Made by a program: the position numbers and the translations under genes. Positions 19,674 through 28,781 of a DNA stretch of 54,943 nucleotides are shown piece by piece. Position 1 is the first letter of the stretch, and the number at the start of each line of letters is the position of its first letter. Under the pieces are notes generated by a model, which saw only the letters and a program-made list of their open reading frames with translations, was not told the DNA's origin and made no database searches. The stretch is from Pseudonocardia sp. (lineage in GTDB: Bacteria; Actinomycetota; Actinomycetes; Mycobacteriales; Pseudonocardiaceae): assembly GCA_019244295.1 (NCBI GenBank), contig JAFASX010000052.1:1-54943 (forward strand), written 5' to 3'.

Positions 19674-20450
19674 TCAGCCGAAGCGGCCGGTGATGTAGTC
19701 CTCGGTCGCCCGCTGGGTCGGGTTGGCGAAGATCTTTTGGGTTTGGTCGATCTCGACCAGCTGACCGGGTTCGCCGGTGGCGCGCAGGTTGAAGAACGCG
19801 GTCTGGTCGCTCACCCTGGCGGCCTGCTGCATGTTGTGGGTGACGATGACGATGGTGAAGTCCCTCTTCAGCTCCGAGATCAGGTCTTCGATGGCTAGCG
19901 TGGAGATCGGATCCAGCGCCGAGCACGGCTCGTCCATCAGCAGCACATCGGGCGCAACGGCCACCGCGCGGGCGATGCACAGCCGCTGCTGCTGACCGCC
20001 GGAGAGCCCACCGCCCGGCTTGTTCAGCCGGTCTCTGACCTCGTCCCACAGGTTTGCCGCGCGCAGCGCCTGCTCAGCGGTCTCATTCAGTTTGGCTTTG
20101 TTCTTGACGCCCTGCAATTTCAATCCGGCGACCACGTTGTCTCGGATCGACATGGTGGGGAACGGGTTCGGCCGTTGGAACACCATGCCGATGGTGCGGC
20201 GGACATCGACCGGGTCGACCCCTGGGCCGTAGACGTCCTCGCCGTCTAGTAGCACCCTGCCCTCGACCCTGGCGCCGGGGATGACCTCGTGCATTCGGTT
20301 GATGGTGCGCAGCACGGTTGATTTGCCACAGCCGGAAGGGCCGATGAACGCGGTGACGCTGTGCGGCGGCACCATGAGGCTGACGTCCGAGACAGCGTGA
20401 AAGTTGCCGTAGTAGATGTTGACGTGCTCGAGGTCCAGGCGTCTCGCCAC
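19674..20450 (-). CDS. pstB: Phosphate ABC transporter ATP-binding protein
   Basis: ATPase of the high-affinity phosphate importer. 258 residues with Walker [10 protein letters not shown] (37-45), the Q-loop in FQRPNPFP, signature [15 protein letters not shown] (148-161), Walker B VLLMDEP and the H-loop in VIVTHN. The GTG at 20450 has AGGA six bases upstream. It is the last gene of pstS-pstC-pstA-pstB; seven bases separate it from pstA. Confidence 0.97.
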   Translation of the reverse strand: MARRLDLEHVNIYYGNFHAVSDVSLMVPPHSVTAFIGPSGCGKSTVLRTINRMHEVIPGARVEGRVLLDGEDVYGPGVDPVDVRRTIGMVFQRPNPFPTMSIRDNVVAGLKLQGVKNKAKLNETAEQALRAANLWDEVRDRLNKPGGGLSGGQQQRLCIARAVAVAPDVLLMDEPCSALDPISTLAIEDLISELKRDFTIVIVTHNMQQAARVSDQTAFFNLRATGEPGQLVEIDQTQKIFANPTQRATEDYITGRFG

Positions 20451-20457
20451 GGGAATC

Positions 20458-21363
20458 CTACTTTGCCTTGATCGCCGAACGGCGGGCGACCACCGTGGCG
20501 AGGAGGTTGAACAGCGTGATCAGCAGTACCAGGGTCAGGGCGGCTCCCCACATTCTGTCCACGCCGGCGGGGGTGGGGTTGTTCCGCTCACTCACCATAA
20601 CCAGCGGCAGCGCCGCCATGTTGCCCTCGAAGAGGTTGTAGTTGATGAACGGGGCGTAGCCGACCAGTACCAGCAGCGGCGCGGTCTCGCCCATCACCCT
20701 GGCCAGCGCCAGCATGATGCCGGTGACGATGCCGGACAGCGCGGTCGGAATCACGATCTTGACGATGGTCTTCCACTTGGGCACGCCCAGGGCGTAGGAG
20801 GCCTCGCGCAGGTCGTTCGGCACGATCCTGAGCATCTCTTCGGTCGTGCGCACGATGACCGGGACCATCAGCAGCACCAAGGCCAGCGAGACCGCGAAGC
20901 CGCTGCGCGGGAAGCCGAGAATGGTGATCCACAGTGCATAGACGAACAGCGCGGCCACGATGGAGGGCACCCCGGTGAGGATGTCGACCATGAACGTCGT
21001 GATTTTCTCCAGCCGGCTGCGCGCACCGTATTCCACCAGGTAGATCCCCACCATCAGCCCGATCGGGATGGAGAACACCGCGCACACCAGCGCCTGGGTC
21101 AACGTGCCGTAAATCGCGTGGTACACGCCGCCGCCGGCTTGGAAAGACAACAACCCGGACAGCGAGTGGGTCCACCAGGCGCTTGATGTAACCACCTTTA
21201 CTCCGAATCGGAGCACTGTGTAGAGCACCCACAGCAGCGGGACGACGGCCAGCAAGAACGCCGCCGTGACCAAGGCGGTGGCCAACCTGTTACGCAACCG
21301 CCGCCCGGTACTGATCGGGCGAAACAGTGGGGAGGCCGCGGGTCGATCAAGAGTTCTGGTCAT
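20458..21363 (-). CDS. pstA: Phosphate ABC transporter permease PstA
   Basis: One of the two membrane subunits of the phosphate importer. The 301-residue protein has an N-terminal cytoplasmic stretch ([11 protein letters not shown]) and six hydrophobic segments. The permease EAA loop ([27 protein letters not shown]) contacts PstB. The ATG at 21363 lies one base beyond the pstC stop, with a GGGAG in the pstC tail serving as ribosome binding site, so translation is coupled. A longer reading of the frame into pstC is not supported. Confidence 0.96.
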   Translation of the reverse strand: MTRTLDRPAASPLFRPISTGRRLRNRLATALVTAAFLLAVVPLLWVLYTVLRFGVKVVTSSAWWTHSLSGLLSFQAGGGVYHAIYGTLTQALVCAVFSIPIGLMVGIYLVEYGARSRLEKITTFMVDILTGVPSIVAALFVYALWITILGFPRSGFAVSLALVLLMVPVIVRTTEEMLRIVPNDLREASYALGVPKWKTIVKIVIPTALSGIVTGIMLALARVMGETAPLLVLVGYAPFINYNLFEGNMAALPLVMVSERNNPTPAGVDRMWGAALTLVLLITLFNLLATVVARRSAIKAK

Positions 21364-21364
21364 G

Positions 21365-22435
21365 TCATCGCTCCCCGGCGGCGATGGCGGCTCGAGCGGC
21401 GGCATTGACCACAAACGTGAGCACGAACAGCACCAGGCCGGCGGAGACGTACGCTCCGGCGAGCGTGGGGTTGTTGAACTCCGGTGCGGCTTGCGCGATC
21501 TTGCTGGCGAAGGTGGCGCCTCCGTCGAACAAGCTGCCGCTGAAGCTCAAGGCGGTGCCGCTCAAGATGATGTAGATCGCGATCGTCTCGCCGAGCGCCC
21601 GGCCAAGGCCAAGCATGGAACCGCTGACGTAGCCAGCGCGCCCGAACGGCAGCACGGTCGTGCGGATCACCTCCCAGCGGGTAGCGCCCAGGGCGAGTGC
21701 GCCTTCGATCTGCTCTCGCGGGGTGCGCTCGAAGACTTCTCGGCTGACCGCCGTGATGATCGGCAGAATCATCACGGCGAGCACGATGCCGGCGGTGAAC
21801 AGGTTTCCGCCGCCCTGCAGGCTCGGCGCCCCCGCGCGGCGGCTGAACAGGAACAACCAGCCGAGGTGCGTGTTCAGCCAGGCAGCCACCGGATACAGCG
21901 CCGGGGCGAGCACGAAGATGCCCCACAGCCCAAACACGATGGATGGCACAGCGGCCAGCAGATCGACGACGTAGGCAAACGGCCGAGCCAACCGGGCGGG
22001 TGCGTACTGGGTGAGGAACAGCGCGATGCCCAGCGACACCGGCATCGCGATGATCAGGGCGAACAGCGACACTGTCACGGTGATCAGCAGCAGATCCAGG
22101 ATGCCGAACCGGAGGTTGGTCAGCGAGTCGGTGTTCCACAGCCGGCTGGTCAGGAAGTTGACCTGGTCGACGCGAAGCGCCGGAACCGCCTGAAGCAGCA
22201 GGAACAGCCCGATGGCTGCGATGATGCCAACGATCAGGCCGCCGGAGGACACCGCGGCCGCCCGGAACAGTCGATCCCCCCGGCGCACGACCGGCTTACC
22301 GGGGGACGGTGGTTGGGCTCTTTCGGCCGGTGGCTGGCGGGCCGGCGACCCGCCCAGCGCACCAGCGGTGGTCGCGCTGGTGGCTGGGCGGTGGTCTGCG
22401 GTCGCGTCGGTCTGAGGGCCGGTGTGGTCACTCAT
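21365..22435 (-). CDS. pstC: Phosphate ABC transporter permease PstC
   Basis: Partner membrane subunit to PstA. 356 residues: a low-complexity cytoplasmic N-terminus of about 60 residues, then six membrane segments with the phosphate-permease EAA loop ([29 protein letters not shown]). [12 protein letters not shown] is typical of PstC. GGAG lies seven bases before the ATG at 22435. It sits 61 bases downstream of pstS in the same operon. Confidence 0.96.
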   Translation of the reverse strand: MSDHTGPQTDATADHRPATSATTAGALGGSPARQPPAERAQPPSPGKPVVRRGDRLFRAAAVSSGGLIVGIIAAIGLFLLLQAVPALRVDQVNFLTSRLWNTDSLTNLRFGILDLLLITVTVSLFALIIAMPVSLGIALFLTQYAPARLARPFAYVVDLLAAVPSIVFGLWGIFVLAPALYPVAAWLNTHLGWLFLFSRRAGAPSLQGGGNLFTAGIVLAVMILPIITAVSREVFERTPREQIEGALALGATRWEVIRTTVLPFGRAGYVSGSMLGLGRALGETIAIYIILSGTALSFSGSLFDGGATFASKIAQAAPEFNNPTLAGAYVSAGLVLFVLTFVVNAAARAAIAAGER

Positions 22436-22496
22436 GTTGAACTCCGCTGTGAAACTGTTGCCCGAGAACTCCTCGTCGCCGATGCGGGGCAGCGCG

Positions 22497-23609
22497 TCAA
22501 GAGATTGCCTTGATTGCCGTCAAGATCTTGTTCTGGAACGCCTGGGGAAGCGGTATGTACCCGATCGAGGACAGCTGATTCTGACCAGTGGTGGCCGCGG
22601 CGGTCAGGAACGCCTTGACCGCGGTTGCCGTGTCCGGGTCGTAGCCCTTGGAGCAGGCGAGTTCGTAGGTCGCCAGGACCAGCGGGTACGCGCCAGACGC
22701 GGACGAGGAGTAAATCGAGTTCAGGTCGAGCACCAGGTCGTTGCCCTCGCCCTTGATCGTCGCGCCGTCGATGGCCTTGCCGACCGACTCGTTGGTCAGC
22801 GCCACCGGGCCGGACCCGCTGTCGATCTTAGCGATAGTCAGCTTGTTCTGCTGGGAAAACGACCACTCGACGTACCCGATAGCGCCGTTGGTGGCCGAGA
22901 CACCCTGGCCGACCCCTGGGTTGCCCTGCTTGCCCTCGCCGACCCCCCCGTTGAAGGTCTTGCCGGTGCCCTTGGTCCACACGCCCTTGGACGCGTCCTT
23001 GAGGTAGGTCTGGAAGTTGTCCGTGGTACCCGACTGGTCGGACCGGTACTGCACCGCGATCGGCGTGGCCGGCAGCGTGACACCGGAGTTCAGCGCGGCG
23101 ATGGCCGGGTCGTTCCAAGTCTTGATCTGGCCACTGAAGATCTTGGCGATGGTCTCAGGGTTGAGGGTCAGGTCGTTGACCCCCTTCAGGTTGAACGCGA
23201 CGGTGATGGGGCCGAACACCATCGGCAGGTCCCAAGCCGGGTTGTTCTTGCAGCGGTTCGCGGCGGCGGTGGTCTCACCCTTCGAGGGGTCCAGCGGCGA
23301 GTCGGTGCCACCGATGTCGACCAGACCAGCGGTGAACTGCTTGACCCCAGCGCCGGAGCCCGTACCGTTGTAGGCCAGGTTGTAGCCGGGGCAGGCCTGC
23401 TGGTAAGCCGCGATGAACGCGTCCATCGCGTTCTGCTGCGCCGTGGAGCCCTCCGCGGTGAGGCTCTTCTTGCCGCCGCAGCTCACGGCTGCCGCGCCAC
23501 CAGAAGGGGCGCCCGGTGTGGTGGTGTTCACGTCGCTGCCACAGGCTGACAGCATCAATACGCTGGCTGCCGCCAGCGCGAGCACGGCGGTGTGCCGCTT
23601 GAGCTTCAC
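22497..23609 (-). CDS. pstS: Phosphate-binding lipoprotein PstS
   Basis: Extracytoplasmic phosphate receptor of the PstSCAB importer. 370 residues with a lipoprotein signal: basic MKLKRH, a hydrophobic core, then the lipobox LSAC, with the acylated Cys at about residue 23. Ligand-binding hallmarks include [31 protein letters not shown] and [15 protein letters not shown], which contact phosphate oxygens. The GTG start at 23609 has GGAGGAG six bases upstream. It is first in the operon. A possible PHO box lies about 95 bases upstream. Confidence 0.97.
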   Translation of the reverse strand: MKLKRHTAVLALAAASVLMLSACGSDVNTTTPGAPSGGAAAVSCGGKKSLTAEGSTAQQNAMDAFIAAYQQACPGYNLAYNGTGSGAGVKQFTAGLVDIGGTDSPLDPSKGETTAAANRCKNNPAWDLPMVFGPITVAFNLKGVNDLTLNPETIAKIFSGQIKTWNDPAIAALNSGVTLPATPIAVQYRSDQSGTTDNFQTYLKDASKGVWTKGTGKTFNGGVGEGKQGNPGVGQGVSATNGAIGYVEWSFSQQNKLTIAKIDSGSGPVALTNESVGKAIDGATIKGEGNDLVLDLNSIYSSSASGAYPLVLATYELACSKGYDPDTATAVKAFLTAAATTGQNQLSSIGYIPLPQAFQNKILTAIKAIS

Positions 23610-23701
23610 GAAGCTCCTCCGTGGTTTTGATCATGTTGAGCGGCTCGGGGTGGCCGCTTCGGCGGTGACGTTAAACACGCTTGGTGCACGGGCTCCCCTG
23701 A

Positions 23702-23723
23702 GAAAGTGGACGCGAGGTGAATA
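23702..23723 (-). promoter_or_regulatory. Candidate PHO box upstream of pstS
   Basis: Read on the minus strand this holds two adjacent 11-base units, TATTCACCTCG and CGTCCACTTTC, sharing the core TYCACYT. Actinomycete PhoP binds tandem 11-base direct repeats with a GTTCACC-like core upstream of pstS. The similarity is loose and the site lies between pstS and mshD. Binding is unproven. Confidence 0.35.
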
Positions 23724-23725
23724 GA

Positions 23726-24781
23726 TCACTGATCATGAAGATTGTCATGTGCGTGTGATCTTGTCGTGTCCAGGTCGTCGCTGACTCCAACAGGTGAATA
23801 AAGATATGCTATGTCAGTGCCCCAGTGAGTGAAACCTAGGTTTCGGTACACGGTCACCGCAGGTGAGTTGTCGGCCTCGACGTAGAGCATGACCTCCCGC
23901 AGGCCGAGCCCACTTAAGTAACGTAGCCCGGCCAGGGTGAGCGCCGCGCCGAGGCGGCGACCCCGGGCCGCGGGGTCCACGCCGAGCACATATACCTCGC
24001 CGATCGGCTCGTGTTGATGCTCGCTGTCTCCATTGAGAGTGGGCACCGCGCCGTGCACCTTCGTCCAGTGGAAGCCAAGCAGCCGCTCGATGCCGTCCTC
24101 GGCCCGCTCGACCGCGAGCAGGAAGCCGGCCGGATCGAACCATGGTTCGGCTTCCCTGAGCTTGACCTGCTCGATATCCCAGCCACCCTGTTCGGGATGC
24201 CAGTCGAACGCGGCGTTGTTGACCCGCAGGAACGCCGGCTCGTCCTGGCCGACCACGAACGTGCGCAGCCGGACCCCCGCCGGCAGCTCGGTCGCCACAT
24301 CACCGCAACCCAGCGGGGCGAGTAGGCTGCGCCGCATCTGCCACAGCGTGCGGACCCGCCGGAAACCCATCTTCTCCGCCAGTCGTACCGCGCCGGGGTG
24401 CTCGCCGTGCGCCCACAGTCGCAACCGCCCGCCGGGCGGTTCGACCCCCTGATGCTCACTGGTCCGCCCAAGCAGCGCGCGGACTAGCGCGGCGCCAATA
24501 GCGTGCCCGCGTGCGTCCGGGTGCACGGCTAGCTCGCCGGAACCGCCGGCGACTAGATCGGTGAGGTCGAGATGCGCGTAGCCGACAAGCGGCTGGTCTT
24601 CTCGCTGGTCATCACGCGCGAGCAGGTGAACCGCTCGAGGATCGCCGCCTTGGCGCAAGTGCAGCAGCACATGCTCCGATACCGGCGCGGTGCCGTCGGC
24701 CGAGGTAGCCGCGTCGAGCAGGGCTAGCACCTCGGCGGTCTCGGCCGCGCTGAGGCCGGAGCGCCAAACTAGGGCTGTCAC
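23726..24781 (-). CDS. mshD: Mycothiol synthase
   Basis: Acetylates Cys-GlcN-Ins to give mycothiol, the main low-molecular-weight thiol of actinomycetes. The 351-residue protein is a tandem GNAT: an N-terminal half with ELAVHPDARGHAIGAALVRALL and a catalytic C-terminal half with YVLGVDPAARGRRLGAALTLAGL, followed by MLYVEADNSPAVTVYRNLGFTHW. The GTG at 24781 is nine bases from the glnR stop. TAGTCT six bases before it could allow a separate leaderless transcript, but this hexamer overlaps the glnR stop and may be chance. Adjacent glnR-mshD is the order found in mycobacteria. Confidence 0.95.
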   Translation of the reverse strand: MTALVWRSGLSAAETAEVLALLDAATSADGTAPVSEHVLLHLRQGGDPRAVHLLARDDQREDQPLVGYAHLDLTDLVAGGSGELAVHPDARGHAIGAALVRALLGRTSEHQGVEPPGGRLRLWAHGEHPGAVRLAEKMGFRRVRTLWQMRRSLLAPLGCGDVATELPAGVRLRTFVVGQDEPAFLRVNNAAFDWHPEQGGWDIEQVKLREAEPWFDPAGFLLAVERAEDGIERLLGFHWTKVHGAVPTLNGDSEHQHEPIGEVYVLGVDPAARGRRLGAALTLAGLRYLSGLGLREVMLYVEADNSPAVTVYRNLGFTHWGTDIAYLYSPVGVSDDLDTTRSHAHDNLHDQ

Positions 24782-24790
24782 CCCAGCAGA

Positions 24791-25612
24791 CTATCGACCG
24801 TGGCCGGGTGCGGTGTCGGGTGCGCGGATGGAGCCGCCGAGGGTGATATCGGTCGTCGTGTGCGGCAGTCCGAAATCGCTGTGCTCCGCTCCGTCGAAGT
24901 CCGCGTCCGACCTGTCCGCGCATTCTCGGGCCTGGCCGAGCCCACCTCGCACCGGTCGAACGAACTTGTAACCGACGTTGCGCACGGTGCCGATCAACTG
25001 CTCGTGCTCGGGACCGAGCTTGGCGCGCAGCCGTCGCACGTGCACGTCAACAGTCCGGGTGCCGCCGAAGAAGTCGTAGCCCCATACCTCCTGCAGCAGC
25101 TGGGCACGGGTGAACACCCGCCCAGCGTGCTGAGCGAGGTACTTGAGCAGCTCGAACTCCTTGTAGGTCAATTCGAGTGCCCGTCCGCGCAGCCGTGCGG
25201 CGTAGGTAGCGTCGTCGATCACCAACTCGCCGAGGACGAGGGCACCGCTGCCGGAAGACGTCTCCGTGCCTGGCCGGGCTCGCAGCAAGCGCAGCCGAGC
25301 GTCGATCTCGGCCGGACCGGAACTGGGCAACAGTATGTCGTGTATTGTCCAATCCGAGGACACCGCCACCAGCCCGCCCTCGGTGAGTACCGCGATCACC
25401 GGCACTTCCATCCCGGTGGTACCCAGTAACCGACACAGGCCTCGAGCCGCAACCAAGTTGTAACGAGCATCGACCAATACTGCATCGTGTGGGCCCGCGT
25501 CCAACAGTGCGGCGACCTCAGGTGCCGCGGTCCGCACACCGTGCGGGAGCAGCGACAACGCGGGCAGTACCGATTCAGGATGCGGATCAGCGGTGAGCAG
25601 TAACAACTCCAC
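24791..25612 (-). CDS. glnR: GlnR-type orphan response regulator of nitrogen metabolism
   Basis: OmpR/PhoB-type transcription factor, 273 residues. The receiver-like domain (about 1-120) has a lone aspartate in VLVDARYN but lacks the usual acidic pocket and conserved lysine. The winged-helix domain (about 130-225) carries the [24 protein letters not shown] and [14 protein letters not shown] signatures and ends with [11 protein letters not shown]. Actinomycete GlnR works without a sensor kinase, and none is adjacent here. Synteny with mshD supports GlnR rather than another OmpR member. AGGAGGG lies ten bases before the GTG at 25612. The C-terminal 45 residues are an acidic, disordered tail. 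Confidence 0.9.
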   Translation of the reverse strand: MELLLLTADPHPESVLPALSLLPHGVRTAAPEVAALLDAGPHDAVLVDARYNLVAARGLCRLLGTTGMEVPVIAVLTEGGLVAVSSDWTIHDILLPSSGPAEIDARLRLLRARPGTETSSGSGALVLGELVIDDATYAARLRGRALELTYKEFELLKYLAQHAGRVFTRAQLLQEVWGYDFFGGTRTVDVHVRRLRAKLGPEHEQLIGTVRNVGYKFVRPVRGGLGQARECADRSDADFDGAEHSDFGLPHTTTDITLGGSIRAPDTAPGHGR

Positions 25613-25742
25613 GGTTGGCCTACCCTCCTGGACCCGGCGGTCATCAGAAACCCGGTAACGAGGAGGATACTCGCGTGGCCAGCTGCGGAAACCCCCGCGC
25701 GTCGCAGGTCACCCAGTGGATGACGCCCCTGGGAGATGCCAA

Positions 25743-26555
25743 ATGAAGCGAATCGTGCTCACTTTGATCGTTGCGGTGGCTCTGTTGATCGCTGTCGACT
25801 GCGCGGCCGCGGCCACCGCTGAGTACCAGGTGTCGACTCGGATGCGTGAACAACTGGCCCTCGACCAGGATCCCGCGGTACGAGTGACCGGCTTCCCGTT
25901 TCTCACCCAAGCGTTGGCTGGTGACTACCGCAAGGTGGAGGTTTCCGCTGAGCGGGTGAACGTCGGTGTGTTGCACAACTTAATAATTCGCGCTGAGCTC
26001 TACCACGTACGGATGCCAGCTAAGGATGTGCTCAGCGGCAATGTGCACGGCCTGACTATTGACGAGGCCCAGGGAACGGTACTTGTCACGAAGGACGACC
26101 TCATCCGAGAGCTGCCGGGGGTGGCCAAGCTGCGCATCGAGCCGGTCGATGCCGGCACCCTCGACCAGGCCAAACAATATGCGGAGAACGCCGCGCCCGG
26201 TTCGTCGGTGTCCGATATCGACCCCGATTCGGCTGTGCGGTTGCTTGGCACCACGTCTGTGCTGGGTCAACGGCTCAACGTCTCGGTCATCGCGGTACTG
26301 CGGTTGATCGACGGCCAGATCCAGATCACCCCCAAGGACATCCGGGTGGGCACCGGAGGGGACGCCACTCGGCTGCCTCGGGTTGTGCAGAGCGGGTTGA
26401 GCTCGTTGTTCACGGTTCGGCTTAACCCAGGCGCGCTGCCGTTTTCCATCACCCCGACTTCGCTGCGAGCTGTGGACAATGCGCTGCAGGTTTCCGGGTC
26501 GGCGCGGGACATCGTCATCGGCGAACCGGCGAACGGCAAAAACGCCGGTCCCTAA
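25743..26555 (+). CDS. LmeA-like DUF2993 phospholipid-binding protein
   Basis: The 270-residue protein starts with a signal peptide or anchor (MKRIVLTLIVAVALLIAVDCA). A DUF2993 fold follows, recognisable by FPFLTQALAGDYRKVEVSAE and the repeated beta-strand pattern around VGVLHNLIIRAEL. In mycobacteria the homologue next to glnR, LmeA (Rv0817c), is a periplasmic phosphatidylinositide-binding protein that affects lipomannan mannan length. Position and family agree here, but function in this organism is inferred. GGGAG is seven bases before the ATG. It is divergent from glnR across 130 bases. Confidence 0.85.
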   Translation: MKRIVLTLIVAVALLIAVDCAAAATAEYQVSTRMREQLALDQDPAVRVTGFPFLTQALAGDYRKVEVSAERVNVGVLHNLIIRAELYHVRMPAKDVLSGNVHGLTIDEAQGTVLVTKDDLIRELPGVAKLRIEPVDAGTLDQAKQYAENAAPGSSVSDIDPDSAVRLLGTTSVLGQRLNVSVIAVLRLIDGQIQITPKDIRVGTGGDATRLPRVVQSGLSSLFTVRLNPGALPFSITPTSLRAVDNALQVSGSARDIVIGEPANGKNAGP

Positions 26556-26571
26556 ACCTCGTCAACTCGGC

Positions 26572-26577
26572 TAGGCT
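26572..26577 (+). promoter_or_regulatory. -10 element of the leaderless cysteine leader peptide
   Basis: TAGGCT ends seven bases before the GTG of the leader peptide at 26585, with no Shine-Dalgarno sequence. This spacing puts the transcription start on the GTG itself. Confidence 0.6.
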
Positions 26578-26584
26578 GTGAAAC

Positions 26585-26659
26585 GTGTACTGGCCGCTGA
26601 CCCGACGACGCGCCGTTGATCTGTGCCGCGTGGACAGCTGCCTCTGTCTGCTTGGCTGA
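26585..26659 (+). CDS. Cysteine-rich leader peptide upstream of sseA (attenuator)
   Basis: A 24-codon frame from GTG to TGA coding for MYWPLTRRRAVDLCRVDS followed by CLCLLG, with cysteines at residues 14, 19 and 21. The LTRRRAVDLCRV core matches my memory of the small putative leader peptides found upstream of sulfur genes in actinomycetes. In mycobacteria, leaderless polycysteine frames upstream of the same sulfurtransferase operon act as cysteine-responsive attenuators: scarce cysteinyl-tRNA stalls the ribosome and opens the downstream ribosome binding site. The frame, cysteines, promoter and position are seen; the regulatory role is inferred from family. Confidence 0.8.
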   Translation: MYWPLTRRRAVDLCRVDSCLCLLG

Positions 26660-26662
26660 GCT

Positions 26663-26745
26663 GACGCCAGGCGCCTACCGCGATAGCGAGTCGCTGGCGT
26701 CGTAGTCGGCCGGCCTTGGCTTGCCTTTCGCCCGCGCGGCCGGCC
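26663..26745 (+). promoter_or_regulatory. Possible attenuator stem-loops between leader peptide and sseA
   Basis: GACGCCAG (26663-26670) pairs with CTGGCGTC (26694-26701), beginning four bases after the leader stop. Further on, GGCCGGCC at 26708-26715 and 26738-26745 can pair with each other. A ribosome stalled at the leader cysteines would change folding here. Structures were read by eye, with no energy calculation. Confidence 0.4.
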
Positions 26746-26826
26746 CGATCATGTTCGCTGACTATTCACCCACACCCCAATTTAGTTTTGGACCGAACGA
26801 GTTCACACAAGGCAAGGAGCGATCGT

Positions 26827-27666
26827 ATGAGCCGCCAGGACGTCTTAGTCTCCGCGGATTGGGCCGAACAGAACCTCGACACGGCCGGCGTGGTGTTCGT
26901 CGAGGTTGACGAGGACACGACCGCCTACGACGGGGGGCACATCCCGGGCGCGGTCCGCATCAACTGGAAGACCGAGCTGCAAGACCAGGTCATCCGTGAC
27001 TTCGTGGACCGAGCCGCTTTCGGGAAGCTGATGTCCGAGAAGGGCATCGCCAACGAGGATACCGTGGTGCTCTACGGGGGCAACAACAACTGGTTCGCCG
27101 CGTATGCGTACTGGTATTTCAAGCTCTACGGGCACGACAAGGTCAAGCTGCTCGACGGTGGGCGCAAGAAGTGGGAGCTGGATGGCCGCCCGCTGACCAA
27201 GGACGTCGTGGAGCGCAAGCCGACCAGTTACACCGCGCACGAGCCCAACCGGGCGATCCGGGCGTTCCGCCAGGAGGTCATCGACGTGATCGGCACCAAG
27301 AACCTCGTTGACGTGCGCTCTCCCGACGAGTTTTCCGGCAAGATCCTGGCTCCGGCGCACCTGCCCCAAGAGCAGTCACAGCGGCCAGGGCATATTCCCG
27401 GCGCGATCAATGTGCCGTGGAGCAAAGCCGCTAACGAGGATGGCACGTTCCGTTCCGACGACGAGCTCGCCCAGCTGTATTCGGGCGCTGGACTCGACGG
27501 CTCCAAGCCGACCATCGTCTACTGCCGGATCGGTGAGCGCAGTAGCCACACCTGGTTCGTGCTGTACGAGCTGCTCGGGCACTCGGACGTGAAGAACTAC
27601 GACGGCAGCTGGACCGAGTACGGCTCACTGGTTGGTGCTCCGATCGAGTTGGGAAGTGGTGCTTGA
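26827..27666 (+). CDS. sseA: Thiosulfate sulfurtransferase (rhodanese), CysA2/SseA type
   Basis: Transfers sulfane sulfur from thiosulfate to thiophilic acceptors. 279 residues with two rhodanese domains: an inactive N-terminal one (about 1-125) and a C-terminal one with catalytic C233 in the loop CRIGERSSHT. The same loop occurs in M. tuberculosis CysA2. AAGGAG is seven bases before the ATG at 26827. The stop overlaps sseC by one base. Upstream leader control suggests expression rises when cysteine is short. Confidence 0.95.
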   Translation: MSRQDVLVSADWAEQNLDTAGVVFVEVDEDTTAYDGGHIPGAVRINWKTELQDQVIRDFVDRAAFGKLMSEKGIANEDTVVLYGGNNNWFAAYAYWYFKLYGHDKVKLLDGGRKKWELDGRPLTKDVVERKPTSYTAHEPNRAIRAFRQEVIDVIGTKNLVDVRSPDEFSGKILAPAHLPQEQSQRPGHIPGAINVPWSKAANEDGTFRSDDELAQLYSGAGLDGSKPTIVYCRIGERSSHTWFVLYELLGHSDVKNYDGSWTEYGSLVGAPIELGSGA

Positions 27667-27965
27667 TGTGCGGCGCGCCGAAGCAGACGGAGCAGCTGCC
27701 GCCGGGGATCGACTTGGCCAGGGAGACCGTGCTGATCGGCCGGGTGTTGGTCGGTGACCAGCCGGTCGGTGGCGCCTTCGTGCGGTTGCTCGACCGCACG
27801 GGTGAGTTCACCGCCGAGGTGGTCTCATCGGCCACCGGTGACTTCAGGTTCTTCGCTGGGCCTGGCAGCTGGACGCTGCGCGCGTTGTCCCGTGCCGGCA
27901 CCGGCGAAACCCTGCTGACGGCGGCGAGCCCGGGGGTGCATCGCGCCGAGGTCTTCGTCAACTGA
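27666..27965 (+). CDS. sseC: SseC-like DUF1416 protein
   Basis: A 99-residue beta-sandwich-like protein with the DUF1416 signature GRVLVGDQPVGGAFVRLLD and SSATGDFRFFAGPGSWTLRAL. In mycobacteria SseC is always paired with the CysA2 sulfurtransferase, as here (start ATG overlapping the sseA stop as TGATG). Its exact role in sulfur metabolism is not known. A cysteine at residue 2 (MCGAPKQ) is conserved in the homologue I recall. Confidence 0.92.
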   Translation: MCGAPKQTEQLPPGIDLARETVLIGRVLVGDQPVGGAFVRLLDRTGEFTAEVVSSATGDFRFFAGPGSWTLRALSRAGTGETLLTAASPGVHRAEVFVN

Positions 27966-27980
27966 GGATCCATAGCGCTT

Positions 27981-28020
27981 GTGAGTGATGAGTATGGCTA
28001 TGACCACACTCACCACTCAC
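27981..28020. repeat. Imperfect intergenic palindrome 3
   Basis: GTGAGTGATGAGTATGG (27981-27997) pairs with CCACACTCACCACTCAC (28004-28020) at 15 of 17 positions around a six-base loop. It follows sseC by 15 bases and could end that transcript, although no T-run follows. It belongs to the same general class as the palindromes at 7921, 9294 and 39257. Confidence 0.65.
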
Positions 28021-28040
28021 AGCCGCTACGCTGCGCAGCT

Positions 28041-28145
28041 GTGTCCTGGTTGTTCACCGGCCTGTTGCTGGCCGCTAGCGCTCACCTGCTTGTACTGGCC
28101 TCCGTACTGCTATACCGGCTGGCTGACCCCGGGCGGTGGTCATGA
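28041..28145 (+). CDS. 34-residue single-pass membrane microprotein
   Basis: GTG 28041 opens a 34-codon frame whose product begins MSWLFTGLLLAASAHLLVLA and ends YRLADPGRWS. Residues 4-25 form one hydrophobic helix and the end is polar. The stop overlaps the ATG of the nitrobindin-like gene (ATGA), the usual sign of translational coupling. TACGCT ends eight bases before the GTG, fitting a leaderless start. No family is known to me. Coupling plus promoter make it more credible than a random frame. Confidence 0.6.
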   Translation: MSWLFTGLLLAASAHLLVLASVLLYRLADPGRWS

Positions 28146-28771
28146 CCGCGTTGCCTGAGCCCAGCCTCGCAGCCACCCTCAACATCGTTCCGTTCGCCGG
28201 GCTGCCCGCCTTGCCGATCGCCGCGGACACCGCGAACCTGCGGGAGGGCCCGGCTCTGCACCCGCTGTGCGCGCCGCTGTTGCCGCTGGTCGGAGTGTGG
28301 CGAGGCGAAGGTCAAGTGGCCTATCCCACCATTAAAGGGCCGCTGCACTTCGGTCAGCAGATCGTGTTCGCGCATGATGGTCGACCGTTCCTCAGCTACT
28401 CGGCGCAGGCCTGGCTGCTGGACGGCCCTGGTGGCGCGGTGGTCCGTCCAGCGGCCAGGGAGACCGGCTGGTGGCGGCCCAGGGATGACGGCGGTATCGA
28501 GGTACTGCTCGCCCACGCAACCGGAATCATGGAGATCTACTACGGTGAGCCGCGCGGACTGACGTCGTGGGAACTGGTCACGGACGCCGTGGTGCGCACT
28601 GAGTCGGCCAAGGAGGTCAACGCGGCACAGCGACTGTACGGCCTGGTCGAGGGTTCGGGAACGGGCACGGCGGCTGCCATTAAGGACCTGGCCTACGTCG
28701 ACGAGCGGGCAATGGTCGGTCAGCCGCTGCAGGCCCACCTGTCGGCGCGGCTGCGGCGCATCGCCGGGTGA
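28142..28771 (+). CDS. Nitrobindin-like heme-binding beta-barrel protein (FABP-like)
   Basis: A 209-residue protein of the THAP4/nitrobindin family, related to Rv0813c. The beta-barrel opens with LVGVWRGEGQVAYPTI, the family's GxWxGxG signature. Later strands carry GRPFLSYSAQAW, ETGWWRP, LLAHATGIMEIYYG and the C-terminal LQAHLSARL, whose histidine is at the usual heme-iron ligand position. Family members bind ferric heme and can isomerise peroxynitrite. It starts inside the stop of the microprotein gene and ends ten bases before pxpB. Confidence 0.88.
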   Translation: MTALPEPSLAATLNIVPFAGLPALPIAADTANLREGPALHPLCAPLLPLVGVWRGEGQVAYPTIKGPLHFGQQIVFAHDGRPFLSYSAQAWLLDGPGGAVVRPAARETGWWRPRDDGGIEVLLAHATGIMEIYYGEPRGLTSWELVTDAVVRTESAKEVNAAQRLYGLVEGSGTGTAAAIKDLAYVDERAMVGQPLQAHLSARLRRIAG

Positions 28772-28781
28772 CCGGTGGGCC

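Noticed and set aside
20416..22513. Plus-strand frames opposite pstA and pstC
   Set aside because: Low-complexity Gln/Arg/His-rich antisense readings of membrane-protein genes.
24788..24793. TAGTCT as a separate mshD promoter
   Set aside because: Overlaps the glnR stop codon; may be coincidental, so not listed as a feature.
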